Shown one piece after another: positions 1 through 8,645 of a stretch of DNA of 64,000 bases. A program made the translations under genes and the position numbers. The notes under the pieces were generated by a model, which saw nothing but the letters and a program-made list of their open reading frames with translations, did no database searches and was not told where the DNA came from. Each line of letters starts with the position of its first letter. Positions within the stretch are counted from its first letter, which is position 1. This DNA is from Tamlana sp. I1 (lineage in GTDB: Bacteria; Bacteroidota; Bacteroidia; Flavobacteriales; Flavobacteriaceae), in contig NZ_JACLAF010000006.1 of assembly GCF_015355625.1 (NCBI RefSeq), forward strand, positions 184,996-248,995, written 5' to 3'.

Positions 1-2360
1 CTGAAGTGAAAGCCAAGTTTGAAGTGGAGGATCCTATGCAGGTGATCGATTTTCTGGGTATGATGGGTGATGCCAGTGATAATATTCCTGGACTTCCAGG
101 CGTTGGCGAAAAAACAGCAAAAAAATTTATTGCGCAATTTGGAAGCATGGAAGGTTTGCTTGCCAATACCGATCAGCTTAAAGGGAAGATGAAAGAGAAA
201 GTGGAGGCTAACGGTGAATTGGGCTTACTTTCTAAAAAACTCGCCACGATTATGCTGGACGTTCCTGTGGAATTTAATGCGGAAGACTTTGAAATGTCGG
301 AACCTGATATTCCAAAAGTGACCGAGATTTTCCAAGAATTAGAATTTAGAAGATTAATTGATAATTTCACCAAGACTTTTGCTGTTCAAGGGGTTTCGGG
401 AACATCAACCGAAACTACTAAAGCTTCAGAAGTAGCAGAAACCAAAGAATCGCCTAAAGAAGTAAAGGCTGCTGGAGCAGGGCAATTCTCTTTGTTTGGA
501 GCAGACCCTTCTTCCGCGGAAGCGCCAACAACAAACACTTTTGAGCGCAAAAACATAGCAAACACCCCACATTTTTACCAAAGTGTCGCTTCGGGGATGG
601 CCACCAAATTATTTATTAAAAATTTATTGAACCAAACCAGTGTGTGTTTTGATACGGAAACCACAGGGTTAAATCCGTTATCGGCAGAATTGGTAGGCAT
701 TGCATTTTCATGGGAAGTAGGCAAAGGCTTTTACTTACCATTTCCAGAAAACAGAGACGAAGCTCAAGAATTGATAGAACAATTGCGTCCGTTTTTTGAA
801 AATGAAGCCATTGAAAAAGTGGGTCAGAATTTAAAATACGACATTAAAATTTTAGCCAAATACAACATTTCGGTAAAAGGCAAATTGTTCGATACCATGC
901 TCGCGCATTATTTAATTAACGCCGATATGCGTCATAATATGGACGTTTTAGCCGAAACGTATTTGAATTACACGCCAGTTTCTATTGAAACTTTAATTGG
1001 GAAGAAAGGTAAAAATCAGTTGTCGATGCGCGACGTCGATTTGGAAAAACAAACCGAATACGCCGTTGAAGATGCCGATATTACCTTACAGCTTAAAGAA
1101 CATTTTAAAAATGAATTGGGCGAGGCTAATACCCAAACTTTATTTGATGATATTGAAATTCCGCTACTTCGTGTTTTAGCAGCTATGGAATTGGAAGGCA
1201 TTAATTTAGATAAAGCCTTTTTAAACAGCCTTTCGGAGCAACTTAATAGTGACATCGCTACCCTAGAAACCCGTATTTATGAAACGGCTGGCGAGACTTT
1301 TAATATTGCATCGCCAAAACAATTGGGCGTGGTGCTTTTCGAGAAACTGAAATTGGTAGACAAACCTAAAAAAACCAAAACGGGACAGTATAAAACGGGT
1401 GAAGACATCCTGAGTTATTTAGCTAAGGAGCACCCGATTGTTCAGGATATTTTAGACTTTAGAGGGTTATCGAAATTAAAAAGCACTTATGTAGATGCTT
1501 TACCAAATCAAATTGATGAAGTTACGGCACGCGTGCATACCGATTATATGCAAACGGTAGCTGCGACAGGGCGTTTGAGTAGTAACAACCCGAATTTACA
1601 AAACATACCGATTCGTACCGAACGCGGCCGACAAGTTAGAAAGGCTTTTGTACCGCGAAACGAAGATTATATTTTACTGGCTGCCGATTACTCGCAAATA
1701 GAACTACGTATTATCGCCGCTTTAAGTAAGGAAGAAACCATGATTTCGGCCTTTAAAAATGGTGAGGATATTCATGCTTCAACCGCTTCTAAAGTCTTTA
1801 ATGTGCCTTTAGAAGAAGTGACACGCGAACAACGTAGCCATGCTAAAACGGTTAATTTTGGTATTATTTATGGCGTTTCGGCATTCGGACTTAGCAATCA
1901 AACCGATTTATCTCGAGGGGAAGCCAAAGAGCTTATCGACACCTATTACGAAACCTACCCGAAGCTTCGCGCTTACATTAGCGAACAGGTAGATTTTGCT
2001 CGCGATAATGGTTATGTACAAACCCTTTTAGGGCGTCGTCGTTATTTAAAAGACATCAACTCTAGAAATGCCGTAGTTCGAGGCGCAGCAGAACGTAATG
2101 CCGTGAACGCTCCCATACAAGGTAGTGCCGCCGATATTATAAAAATTGCCATGATTAACATCTATAATAAGCTGGAAGCTGGAAATTATAAAACTAAAAT
2201 GCTCCTACAAGTGCATGATGAATTGGTGTTTGATGTGTATAAACCAGAACTAGAAACCATAAGTACTTTAGTAAAAACGGAGATGGAGAACGCTTATACT
2301 TTAGAAGTTCCGCTTGATGTGGAATTGGGTACTGGTCGTGATTGGTTGGAGGCGCATTAA
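1..2360 (+). CDS. polA: DNA polymerase I, 5' end cut by the window edge
   Basis: DNA polymerase I, which fills gaps during excision repair and Okazaki fragment processing. The reading frame is open from the first bases, so the start lies upstream; about 785 residues are present and roughly 160 are missing compared with usual flavobacterial length. What remains begins in the helix-hairpin-helix part of the 5'-3' exonuclease (GDASDNIPGLPGVGEKTA). A 3'-5' exonuclease domain follows, with its acidic motif intact (CFDTETTGLNPL), and then the family A polymerase domain with DYSQIELR (motif A), the O-helix region near KTVNFGIIYGVS and the terminal QVHDELVFD (motif C). The proofreading motif is complete, so the exonuclease is probably active. 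Confidence 0.97.
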   Translation, partial: EVKAKFEVEDPMQVIDFLGMMGDASDNIPGLPGVGEKTAKKFIAQFGSMEGLLANTDQLKGKMKEKVEANGELGLLSKKLATIMLDVPVEFNAEDFEMSEPDIPKVTEIFQELEFRRLIDNFTKTFAVQGVSGTSTETTKASEVAETKESPKEVKAAGAGQFSLFGADPSSAEAPTTNTFERKNIANTPHFYQSVASGMATKLFIKNLLNQTSVCFDTETTGLNPLSAELVGIAFSWEVGKGFYLPFPENRDEAQELIEQLRPFFENEAIEKVGQNLKYDIKILAKYNISVKGKLFDTMLAHYLINADMRHNMDVLAETYLNYTPVSIETLIGKKGKNQLSMRDVDLEKQTEYAVEDADITLQLKEHFKNELGEANTQTLFDDIEIPLLRVLAAMELEGINLDKAFLNSLSEQLNSDIATLETRIYETAGETFNIASPKQLGVVLFEKLKLVDKPKKTKTGQYKTGEDILSYLAKEHPIVQDILDFRGLSKLKSTYVDALPNQIDEVTARVHTDYMQTVAATGRLSSNNPNLQNIPIRTERGRQVRKAFVPRNEDYILLAADYSQIELRIIAALSKEETMISAFKNGEDIHASTASKVFNVPLEEVTREQRSHAKTVNFGIIYGVSAFGLSNQTDLSRGEAKELIDTYYETYPKLRAYISEQVDFARDNGYVQTLLGRRRYLKDINSRNAVVRGAAERNAVNAPIQGSAADIIKIAMINIYNKLEAGNYKTKMLLQVHDELVFDVYKPELETISTLVKTEMENAYTLEVPLDVELGTGRDWLEAH

Positions 2361-2377
2361 TTGGAAAAAACAAACCA

Positions 2378-2596
2378 ATGAAAAATTATCAAGATTGGAT
2401 AATAGATGAACTTGAAAGTTGGAAACAAACTTTTAATAATCAATATCCTGACCATAAGGAACAAGTGATTTCAGAAGAGAAAAACAGCTATGATGAAATT
2501 CAAACATTAATAGAAAAAATTACTAAAAACGAATGTTCTAAAATCGATTACGAAAACATTCTATTTCATCTTTGGCAAATTAAGCATGAATCCTAA
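2378..2596 (+). CDS. small hypothetical protein, 72 residues
   Basis: Unrecognised small, charged, probably cytoplasmic protein. I chose the ATG at 2378, 17 bases after the polA stop, because an upstream in-frame GTG would overlap polA. It is rich in Glu, Lys and Asn, with one predicted helix-rich core (DEIQTLIEKITKNE) and an aromatic C-terminus (FHLWQIKHES). There is no signal peptide or membrane segment. It could be read with polA or belong to the accessory pair downstream; the 83-base gap to the NUDIX gene gives no decision. Confidence 0.55.
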   Translation: MKNYQDWIIDELESWKQTFNNQYPDHKEQVISEEKNSYDEIQTLIEKITKNECSKIDYENILFHLWQIKHES

Positions 2597-2679
2597 TGTA
2601 ATTTTTATTTTATTACAGAATAAAAACTAAATCACTTTTTAGTTCATGTAAATTTAGCTCTCTTGTCAAAAGGATTCCT

Positions 2680-3066
2680 ATGAAAACAATTCCCGTTACT
2701 TGTGCTATAGTTCATTTCGAAGATAAGATCTTAGCCGTTCAAAGAAGCAAAGCAATGAAACTTCCTTTGAAATGGGAATTCGCAGGCGGTAAAATTGAAA
2801 CTGGAGAAACGGAAATAGACTGTATTCATAGGGAGATTTTTGAAGAATTAAATATTCATATTGAAGTCCAACAAAGATTGACTCCTGTAATTCATGAATA
2901 CCCAGATTTCAAAATTAAACTCATCCCATTCATTGCTAAGTTTATTTCAGGAGAATTACAACTTAAAGAACATGCTGATTTTATTTTAGCAAATAAAGAG
3001 GAGCTACCTAACTTAGATTGGGCAGAAGCAGATTTACCAATTTTAAAAGAATATTTATCATTATGA
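2680..3066 (+). CDS. NUDIX hydrolase (MutT-like), coupled to the helicase downstream
   Basis: A 128-residue NUDIX pyrophosphohydrolase. The Nudix box is complete at about residues 36-58: GGKIETGETE then REIFEEL, matching GX5EX7REUXEEXGU. The size and the tail (DWAEADLPILKEYL) resemble MutT / (deoxy)nucleoside triphosphate pyrophosphohydrolases, which cleave nucleoside triphosphates such as oxidised dGTP to monophosphates. The stop codon overlaps the start of the next gene (ATGA at 3063-3066), so the two are probably translated together. That tight coupling with a PLD-like helicase suggests a shared accessory function rather than simple housekeeping nucleotide cleaning. The substrate cannot be told from sequence. 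Confidence 0.88.
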   Translation: MKTIPVTCAIVHFEDKILAVQRSKAMKLPLKWEFAGGKIETGETEIDCIHREIFEELNIHIEVQQRLTPVIHEYPDFKIKLIPFIAKFISGELQLKEHADFILANKEELPNLDWAEADLPILKEYLSL

Positions 3067-6000
3067 ATCAAGGTATTTACGAAGAATTAATCACTCAGCT
3101 TATTAATACAAAATTGAGTGAGCTTGATAAAGATGAGTTCTTTTTAAAGAAAAGCTTAATTGATAAGGAGGAAGCTTCAACAATTCTTTCTAAACATTTA
3201 GGAAAAACAATAAAACAAGCTTTTGATTTTATTGGGAAAACGAAGGTAGAGGAACAGATTAAAATTGCGAATAAAATTATAAATCTACTTAAAGAAGAGC
3301 TAAACAAACAAGAATTTAAAGATGATTTAGTAGATATTGAAGGTGAGATTTTAAAAGCCGTGTTTTCTAAAACTGATGCTCATTTTACAAATTTAGATTT
3401 ACGTCTCAAGGAAATAACACCATACACAACATTAACCCAAAGTGAACTATTTACCGGAGGGAATGGTGGACTATCATTAGAAAGCGAACTCAAAAAAGAA
3501 ATTCTATCATCTAACCAAATAAACTTATTAGTCTCTTTTATAAAATTTAAAGGCATCATTATTCTTGAAAAAGAATTAAGAGAATTTACTGAACGTGGCG
3601 GAAAATTAAAAGTAATTACTACAACTTATATTGGAGCAACAGACTATAAAGCGATTCAATTACTAGCAAAGCTACCAAATACAGAAGTAAAAATATCGTA
3701 TAATACGTCTAACGAAAGATTACACGCCAAAGCTTATTTATTTTATAGAGATACAGGATTTCATACCGCTTATATAGGTTCTTCGAATTTTTCAAGGTCC
3801 GCGCTCACCGATGGGTTAGAATGGAACTTAAAAATTACAACTAAAGAAGTAAGCCATATTATAGACAAGTTTCAAAAAACTTTTGATGCATATTGGCAAA
3901 GTGATGACTTCGAATTATTTGATGACTCTATTCATAAGGAAAAGCTTCAAAATGCACTAAAACAAAGTAAATTTAGTAAGCCTTATGAAAACTCAACTAC
4001 TTTTTTTGACATTAAACCATTTCCATATCAATATGAAGTTTTAGAAAAATTAGAAGTAGAAAGAAGCATTCACAATCGATATCGAAATTTGGTAGTTGCA
4101 GCTACCGGAACAGGTAAAACAGTTATTTCTGCTTTCGATTATAAACGATTTAAACAAGAAAATAAATCAGCAAAACTACTTTTTCTTGCTCATAGAAAAG
4201 AGATACTTCAAAAATCACTTTCAACCTTTCAAGGTGTTTTAAGAAATAATAATATTGGAGAATTATGGGTCGACGGTCTCGTCCCTGATAATTTTGAATA
4301 CGTATTTGCTTCAGTTCAAACGGTAAACAATCAGTACAAAAATTATAATCTGACACCAGAATATTATGACTACATCATTATTGATGAATGTCATCACCAA
4401 ATAGCAAATAGTTATCGAGAAATCATTAATTATTTTAACCCAAAAATTCTACTAGGTCTTACAGCAACCCCTGAACGAATGGATGGTGGAGATATTTTAG
4501 AGGATTTTGAAAATAAAATTGCCGCAGAAATTAGGTTACCCGAAGCAATGAACCGAAAACTACTGTGTCCTTTTCAATACTTTGGAATTACAGATAGTAT
4601 CGATTTAACGAATGTTAAATGGGTTAGAGGAAAATACGTTGCTAGCGAGTTAACCGATTTATACACAGGAAGCGACAGAAGAGTTCGAGAGATAATTGAT
4701 GCCCTAGAAAAGTATACAAAAGACATAAGTGACGTTAGAGCTTTGGGGTATTGTGTTTCTATGGAACATGCGAAATACATGGCCGAAAAATTTACTCTAG
4801 CAGGATTTAAAGTCGATTATTTAACAAGTAAAAACAGTAATGACAGAGTTTCTATTCGTCAAAAATTAGAAAAAAAAGAAATCAATTACTTATTTGTGGT
4901 AGACATGTTTAACGAAGGTATTGACATCCCTGAAATTGACACCGTCCTATTTCTAAGACCTACAGAAAGTTTAACTGTGTTTTTACAGCAATTAGGCAGA
5001 GGCTTAAGGCTTCATGAAGATAAAGACTGTCTAACTGTTCTAGACTTTGTTGGTAATTCTAAACCTGAATACAATTTTGAAAGCAAATTTAGAGCCTTAA
5101 TAGGTAAAACAAACACGACTGTTTTAAAAGAAGTTGAAGATGATTTCCCTCACCTTCCTTTAGGCTGCTCCATTGTTTTAGAAAAAAAGACTAAAGAAAC
5201 AATTCTTAAAAATATCTCTGCAGCAACTTCATTAAATAAAAACAAATTAATTCAAAAAATTCAACAATTTCAACATGACACCAATTTACCATTAACTATT
5301 GGCAATTTTAGTACCTTTTACAATATTCCATTCCAATCAATTTACAAAAGAGGAAGTTGGAAACGCTTATGCCAATTGGCAGGAAAAATAGATGATTTTG
5401 ATTCTGTTAACGAAAAAGCTATTGTATCTGCTATTTCAAAAAAATGGCTTTCAACAAATTCATTAAGCTACTTTACATTCCTACTTCAACTAGCAAAACA
5501 AAAATTCAAAATAAATAAATCTAGATTAACCGAGAATGAAAAAACCATGCTTCTCATGCTCCATTACGATGTTTGGCAAAAAGAAGGCGGTTTTGCCTCT
5601 TTAGAACAAAGCATCGAACAAATTGGAAAAAACACCATTTTAGTTGAAGAAATTATTGAGGTTTTAGTACTATTAATTGAAAAGATTAATTTTAAAGAAC
5701 TTTCTATATCACTTCCATATCAGCAACCTTTAAAAGTTCACAGCCGTTATACTCGAGACCAGATTTTAGTAGCTTTCAACAAAAGTAGTTTTGAAAAAAA
5801 GTATTTAAGTATGGAAGGCACTGTTGAAAACAAAAATTTAAACACAGAACTTTTATTCATTAACCTCATCAAATCTGAAGAAAACTTTTCTCCAACAACT
5901 ATGTACGATGATTATGCCGTTAACGAATTATTGTTTCATTGGCAAACACAAAACTCAGCTAGGCCAGATACTGGCAAAGGACTATCATACATAAACCATA

Positions 6001-6200
6001 AAAAAACAAAAAAACGAGTTTTACTTTTCGTTAGAGAAAAAGCAAAAGACGCTTATGATAACACTGCTGGCTACGTTTTTATTGGTGAAGGTCATATAAA
6101 AGATTATTACGGCTCAAAACCTATGAGCATCAACTGGGAACTCCAAGAGCCGATGCCACATTATTTATGGAAAGATGCCGCAAAGCTTTCTGTTGGTTAA
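3063..6200 (+). CDS. PLD-like nuclease / superfamily 2 helicase / DUF3427 protein
   Basis: A 1045-residue multidomain protein. The start at 3063 is chosen because it forms an ATGA overlap with the NUDIX stop; a longer in-frame start at 3018 would intrude into that gene. The N-terminal third holds a phospholipase D-like (HKD-type) nuclease domain with HAK at about 221-223 and GSSNFS near 239; the usual Asp of the HKD motif is not in its normal place. Then follow superfamily 2 helicase motifs: Walker A ATGTGKT (about 347-353), DECH (441-444), LTATP, and motif VI QQLGRGLR (about 642). The C-terminal region (LLFHWQTQNS, YDNTAGYVFIGEGH) matches DUF3427. This architecture recurs in accessory and suspected defence loci. 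The order NUDIX then helicase, with the ATGA overlap, supports joint action on foreign or damaged nucleic acid; this is inference. Confidence 0.9.
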   Translation: MNQGIYEELITQLINTKLSELDKDEFFLKKSLIDKEEASTILSKHLGKTIKQAFDFIGKTKVEEQIKIANKIINLLKEELNKQEFKDDLVDIEGEILKAVFSKTDAHFTNLDLRLKEITPYTTLTQSELFTGGNGGLSLESELKKEILSSNQINLLVSFIKFKGIIILEKELREFTERGGKLKVITTTYIGATDYKAIQLLAKLPNTEVKISYNTSNERLHAKAYLFYRDTGFHTAYIGSSNFSRSALTDGLEWNLKITTKEVSHIIDKFQKTFDAYWQSDDFELFDDSIHKEKLQNALKQSKFSKPYENSTTFFDIKPFPYQYEVLEKLEVERSIHNRYRNLVVAATGTGKTVISAFDYKRFKQENKSAKLLFLAHRKEILQKSLSTFQGVLRNNNIGELWVDGLVPDNFEYVFASVQTVNNQYKNYNLTPEYYDYIIIDECHHQIANSYREIINYFNPKILLGLTATPERMDGGDILEDFENKIAAEIRLPEAMNRKLLCPFQYFGITDSIDLTNVKWVRGKYVASELTDLYTGSDRRVREIIDALEKYTKDISDVRALGYCVSMEHAKYMAEKFTLAGFKVDYLTSKNSNDRVSIRQKLEKKEINYLFVVDMFNEGIDIPEIDTVLFLRPTESLTVFLQQLGRGLRLHEDKDCLTVLDFVGNSKPEYNFESKFRALIGKTNTTVLKEVEDDFPHLPLGCSIVLEKKTKETILKNISAATSLNKNKLIQKIQQFQHDTNLPLTIGNFSTFYNIPFQSIYKRGSWKRLCQLAGKIDDFDSVNEKAIVSAISKKWLSTNSLSYFTFLLQLAKQKFKINKSRLTENEKTMLLMLHYDVWQKEGGFASLEQSIEQIGKNTILVEEIIEVLVLLIEKINFKELSISLPYQQPLKVHSRYTRDQILVAFNKSSFEKKYLSMEGTVENKNLNTELLFINLIKSEENFSPTTMYDDYAVNELLFHWQTQNSARPDTGKGLSYINHKKTKKRVLLFVREKAKDAYDNTAGYVFIGEGHIKDYYGSKPMSINWELQEPMPHYLWKDAAKLSVG

Positions 6201-6203
6201 ACC

Positions 6204-8162
6204 CTACCTACGCTTCTTATTCTTCTTCCCTTGAAACTTCACCTTATTCTTGCGTTTATTAAAAGGCACGGCATCATCAAAAGTATGTTTAGCATCGCCT
6301 TTAGGTTTGTTTTTACGCCATTTTTCGTTCTTTTCTGGAAGTAGCACTTTTAGTAAATCCTGACGCCCTAGTTTGTTTAAAGTCTTTTTAATCCAGGCTT
6401 TATTTTCGTCTTTATACCAAAAGAAAAAACGGTGTTGTTCCTCTTTTTCTTTAGCCGTAATAGGCGTTTTTACTTTTTTAAGCGTGTATGGGTGGTAACC
6501 ACTATAATAAATTACGGTAGCCACCGTCATAGGTGTTGGCGTAAAACCTTGCACTTGCTCCAATTGGAAGCCCATATCTTTGGTTTCGGCAGCCAGGTTA
6601 GCCATATCTTCAGCCTCACACGCTGGGTGATTCGAAATAAAATACGGAATCAACTGCAGCTTCAGCTTATGCTTTACATTTATTTTATCGAAGCGCTCCT
6701 TAAACTTATGGAAGTAACTAAACGAAGGCTTACGCATCAATTTTAAAACAGGATCACTGGTATGTTCTGGCGCTACCTTTAAACGTCCAGAAATATGCTT
6801 GGTCATCACCTCTTCGGTGTAATCGTCTAATTCTTTCGGGTCGGCATTTTTATTAAATTCCGGCACCAACATATCATGACGAATACCACTACCAATAAAG
6901 GATTTTTTAATTTTCGGGTGACTATCAACCGCTTGGTATAACTTGGTTAACGGCTTGTGCGAGGTATCTAAATTACTGCAAATTACAGGCGAAATACAGG
7001 AAGGCGCCACACACTTATCGCAAATGGACTGTACTTTCCCTTGCATTTTATACATGTTAGCACTTGGGCCACCAATATCAGACAAATAGCCTTTAAAATC
7101 GGGCATATTCGCTACTTTATCCACCTCACGAAGCACCGACTCCTGACTCCTAGATGCAATAAACTTCCCCTGGTGTGCCGAAATGGTACAGAAACTACAG
7201 CCTCCAAAACACCCACGGTGAATATTTATCGAGAACTTGATCATTTCAAAGGCAGGAATTGGTCCGCGTTTGTTGTATTTCGGGTGCGGTAAACGCGTGT
7301 ACGGCAACTCGAACGAGGCATCAATCTCGTCTTCGGTCATGGTTGGGTACGGCGGATTAATCATCAAGGTTTTATCACCTATCTTCTGAAAAATACGTCG
7401 CGCCGCCAATTTATTACTCTCCTGCTCTATCGTTTTAAAGTTAGAAGCATAGGCTTTTTTATCCTTTAAACAGGTTTCATGCGACTGGATTTCAACATCT
7501 TCCCAGTTACTGTTTTTCGGAATCTTATCATCACCATCAACCAATAAGGCTGTTTGTTTCACCGTGTTTATACTACTAAAAGGCACCCCTTTTTGCATTA
7601 AACGCACCACTTCTCGTAAAGGTTGCTCGCCCATACCGTAAACCAACATATCGGCTTTCGAGGTTTCTAAAATAGAAGGTAATAGCTTATCGCTCCAATA
7701 ATCGTAGTGGGTAACACGTCGTAAAGACGCTTCAATCCCACCAATTAAAATAGGAACATCGGGAAATTTATCTTTTAATATTTTCGAATACACCGAAGTG
7801 GCGTAATCTGGTCTAAAACCAATATCGCCATTCGGCGTATAAGCATCTTTATCACGACGTTTTTTATTCGCGTTATAATTGCTAATCATTGGGTCCATAC
7901 AGCCCCCGGTAATCGCAAAAAACAATTTTGGTGTTCCCAGCTTTTCAAAATCCTGAAGGTTATCATTCACATTAGGCTGCGGAACAATCGCTACACGCAA
8001 TCCGTAACTTTCCAGAATACGTCCAATAACAGCAGGCCCGAACGATGGATGATCCACGTAGGCATCGCCACTAAATAATATCACGTCTAGGGCATCCCAG
8101 CCGCGTATTTTCACCTCTTTGTTTGTGGTAGGTAACCAATCTGAAAGTTGTAACTCTTGCAT
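6204..8162 (-). CDS. YgiQ family radical SAM protein
   Basis: A 652-residue protein of the YgiQ family (UPF0313), whose reaction is not established. The N-terminal region (LPTTNKEVKIRGWDALDV, then SGDAYVDHPSFG) is the cobalamin-binding-like domain typical of the family. The radical SAM cluster motif CFGGCSFC is intact, with cysteines at about 318, 322 and 325, and should bind a 4Fe-4S cluster and S-adenosylmethionine. The C-terminus is very basic (KGKKNKKRR), as usual here. The gene converges on the DUF3427 helicase with 3 bases between stop codons, which marks the right edge of the accessory pair. Full length; nothing appears missing. Confidence 0.95.
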   Translation of the reverse strand: MQELQLSDWLPTTNKEVKIRGWDALDVILFSGDAYVDHPSFGPAVIGRILESYGLRVAIVPQPNVNDNLQDFEKLGTPKLFFAITGGCMDPMISNYNANKKRRDKDAYTPNGDIGFRPDYATSVYSKILKDKFPDVPILIGGIEASLRRVTHYDYWSDKLLPSILETSKADMLVYGMGEQPLREVVRLMQKGVPFSSINTVKQTALLVDGDDKIPKNSNWEDVEIQSHETCLKDKKAYASNFKTIEQESNKLAARRIFQKIGDKTLMINPPYPTMTEDEIDASFELPYTRLPHPKYNKRGPIPAFEMIKFSINIHRGCFGGCSFCTISAHQGKFIASRSQESVLREVDKVANMPDFKGYLSDIGGPSANMYKMQGKVQSICDKCVAPSCISPVICSNLDTSHKPLTKLYQAVDSHPKIKKSFIGSGIRHDMLVPEFNKNADPKELDDYTEEVMTKHISGRLKVAPEHTSDPVLKLMRKPSFSYFHKFKERFDKINVKHKLKLQLIPYFISNHPACEAEDMANLAAETKDMGFQLEQVQGFTPTPMTVATVIYYSGYHPYTLKKVKTPITAKEKEEQHRFFFWYKDENKAWIKKTLNKLGRQDLLKVLLPEKNEKWRKNKPKGDAKHTFDDAVPFNKRKNKVKFQGKKNKKRR

Positions 8163-8169
8163 AGCGCTG

Positions 8170-8177
8170 CAAATTTA
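8170..8177 (-). promoter_or_regulatory. -7 promoter box for ygiQ
   Basis: On the minus strand this reads TAAATTTG, an exact match to the Bacteroidota -7 consensus TAnnTTTG, 8 bases from the ygiQ start. No good TTTG -33 element is seen at the usual spacing. The short leader suggests a nearly leaderless transcript. Confidence 0.5.
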
Positions 8178-8443
8178 GTCAAAAAAAGACTCTTAAATGT
8201 TAAATGTAAATAATTTGGGCGTTACCCAAGGGTCAGGCTTTCAACTATATCTTTTTTGTTCATAAACATTTAGGTCATTAATCATGTATTTTCTAAACTT
8301 CATATTTACGTTCTAAACCAACTTTAGGACACACAAAAAAGGATGCCGTTTCAATCCCTAACGCGGAAGTTTCGTCTTTGATTAATGGTTCTGTTTTAAT
8401 TTTGATAAAACAAAGAAAACACCACAAACCCCTGAGATTCCAC

Positions 8444-8475
8444 AGACCCTTCAGGTTTCAAAACCTGAAAGGTCT
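8444..8475. repeat. inverted repeat (AGACC / TCAGGTTT stem-loop)
   Basis: AGACC at 8444-8448 pairs with GGTCT at 8471-8475 and TCAGGTTT at 8451-8458 pairs with AAACCTGA at 8461-8468, with one mismatch between the two blocks and a 2-base centre. It lacks a T-run immediately after either arm, so it is not a clear terminator. It may be a dispersed palindromic repeat. Confidence 0.6.
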
Positions 8476-8580
8476 TTTCATTCTAAAACAAAAAAAATCA
8501 ATTGAGGATATTCCTATTCAGCATCTTTAATAAGACTATTTTTCACCAAAGACTTAATCATGAGACCCTGAAACGCCATG

Positions 8581-8592
8581 CCTGCCGGCAGG
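8581..8592. repeat. GC-rich perfect palindrome CCTGCCGGCAGG
   Basis: A perfect 12-base palindrome, far more GC-rich than its surroundings. Short CCTGCCGGCAGG cores of this kind are seen dispersed in flavobacterial genomes as intergenic repeats; that comparison is from memory, and only one copy was seen here. Confidence 0.45.
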
Positions 8593-8645
8593 AGTTCAAT
8601 GTGACGGCAACTCAACAATTAACCGATTAAACAAATAAACGCCCA

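Larger units (their letters stand above)
8178..8645. other. gene-free interval between ygiQ and the ABC-F gene
   Basis: About 470 bases with no convincing reading frame on either strand. It contains the stem-loop at 8444-8475 and the GC-rich palindrome at 8581-8592, which stand out from the AT-rich background. The rest appears to be non-coding or decayed sequence. Confidence 0.5.

Noticed and set aside
8444..8475. Transcription terminator
   Set aside because: No T-run follows either arm and no gene ends close by on the right strand.
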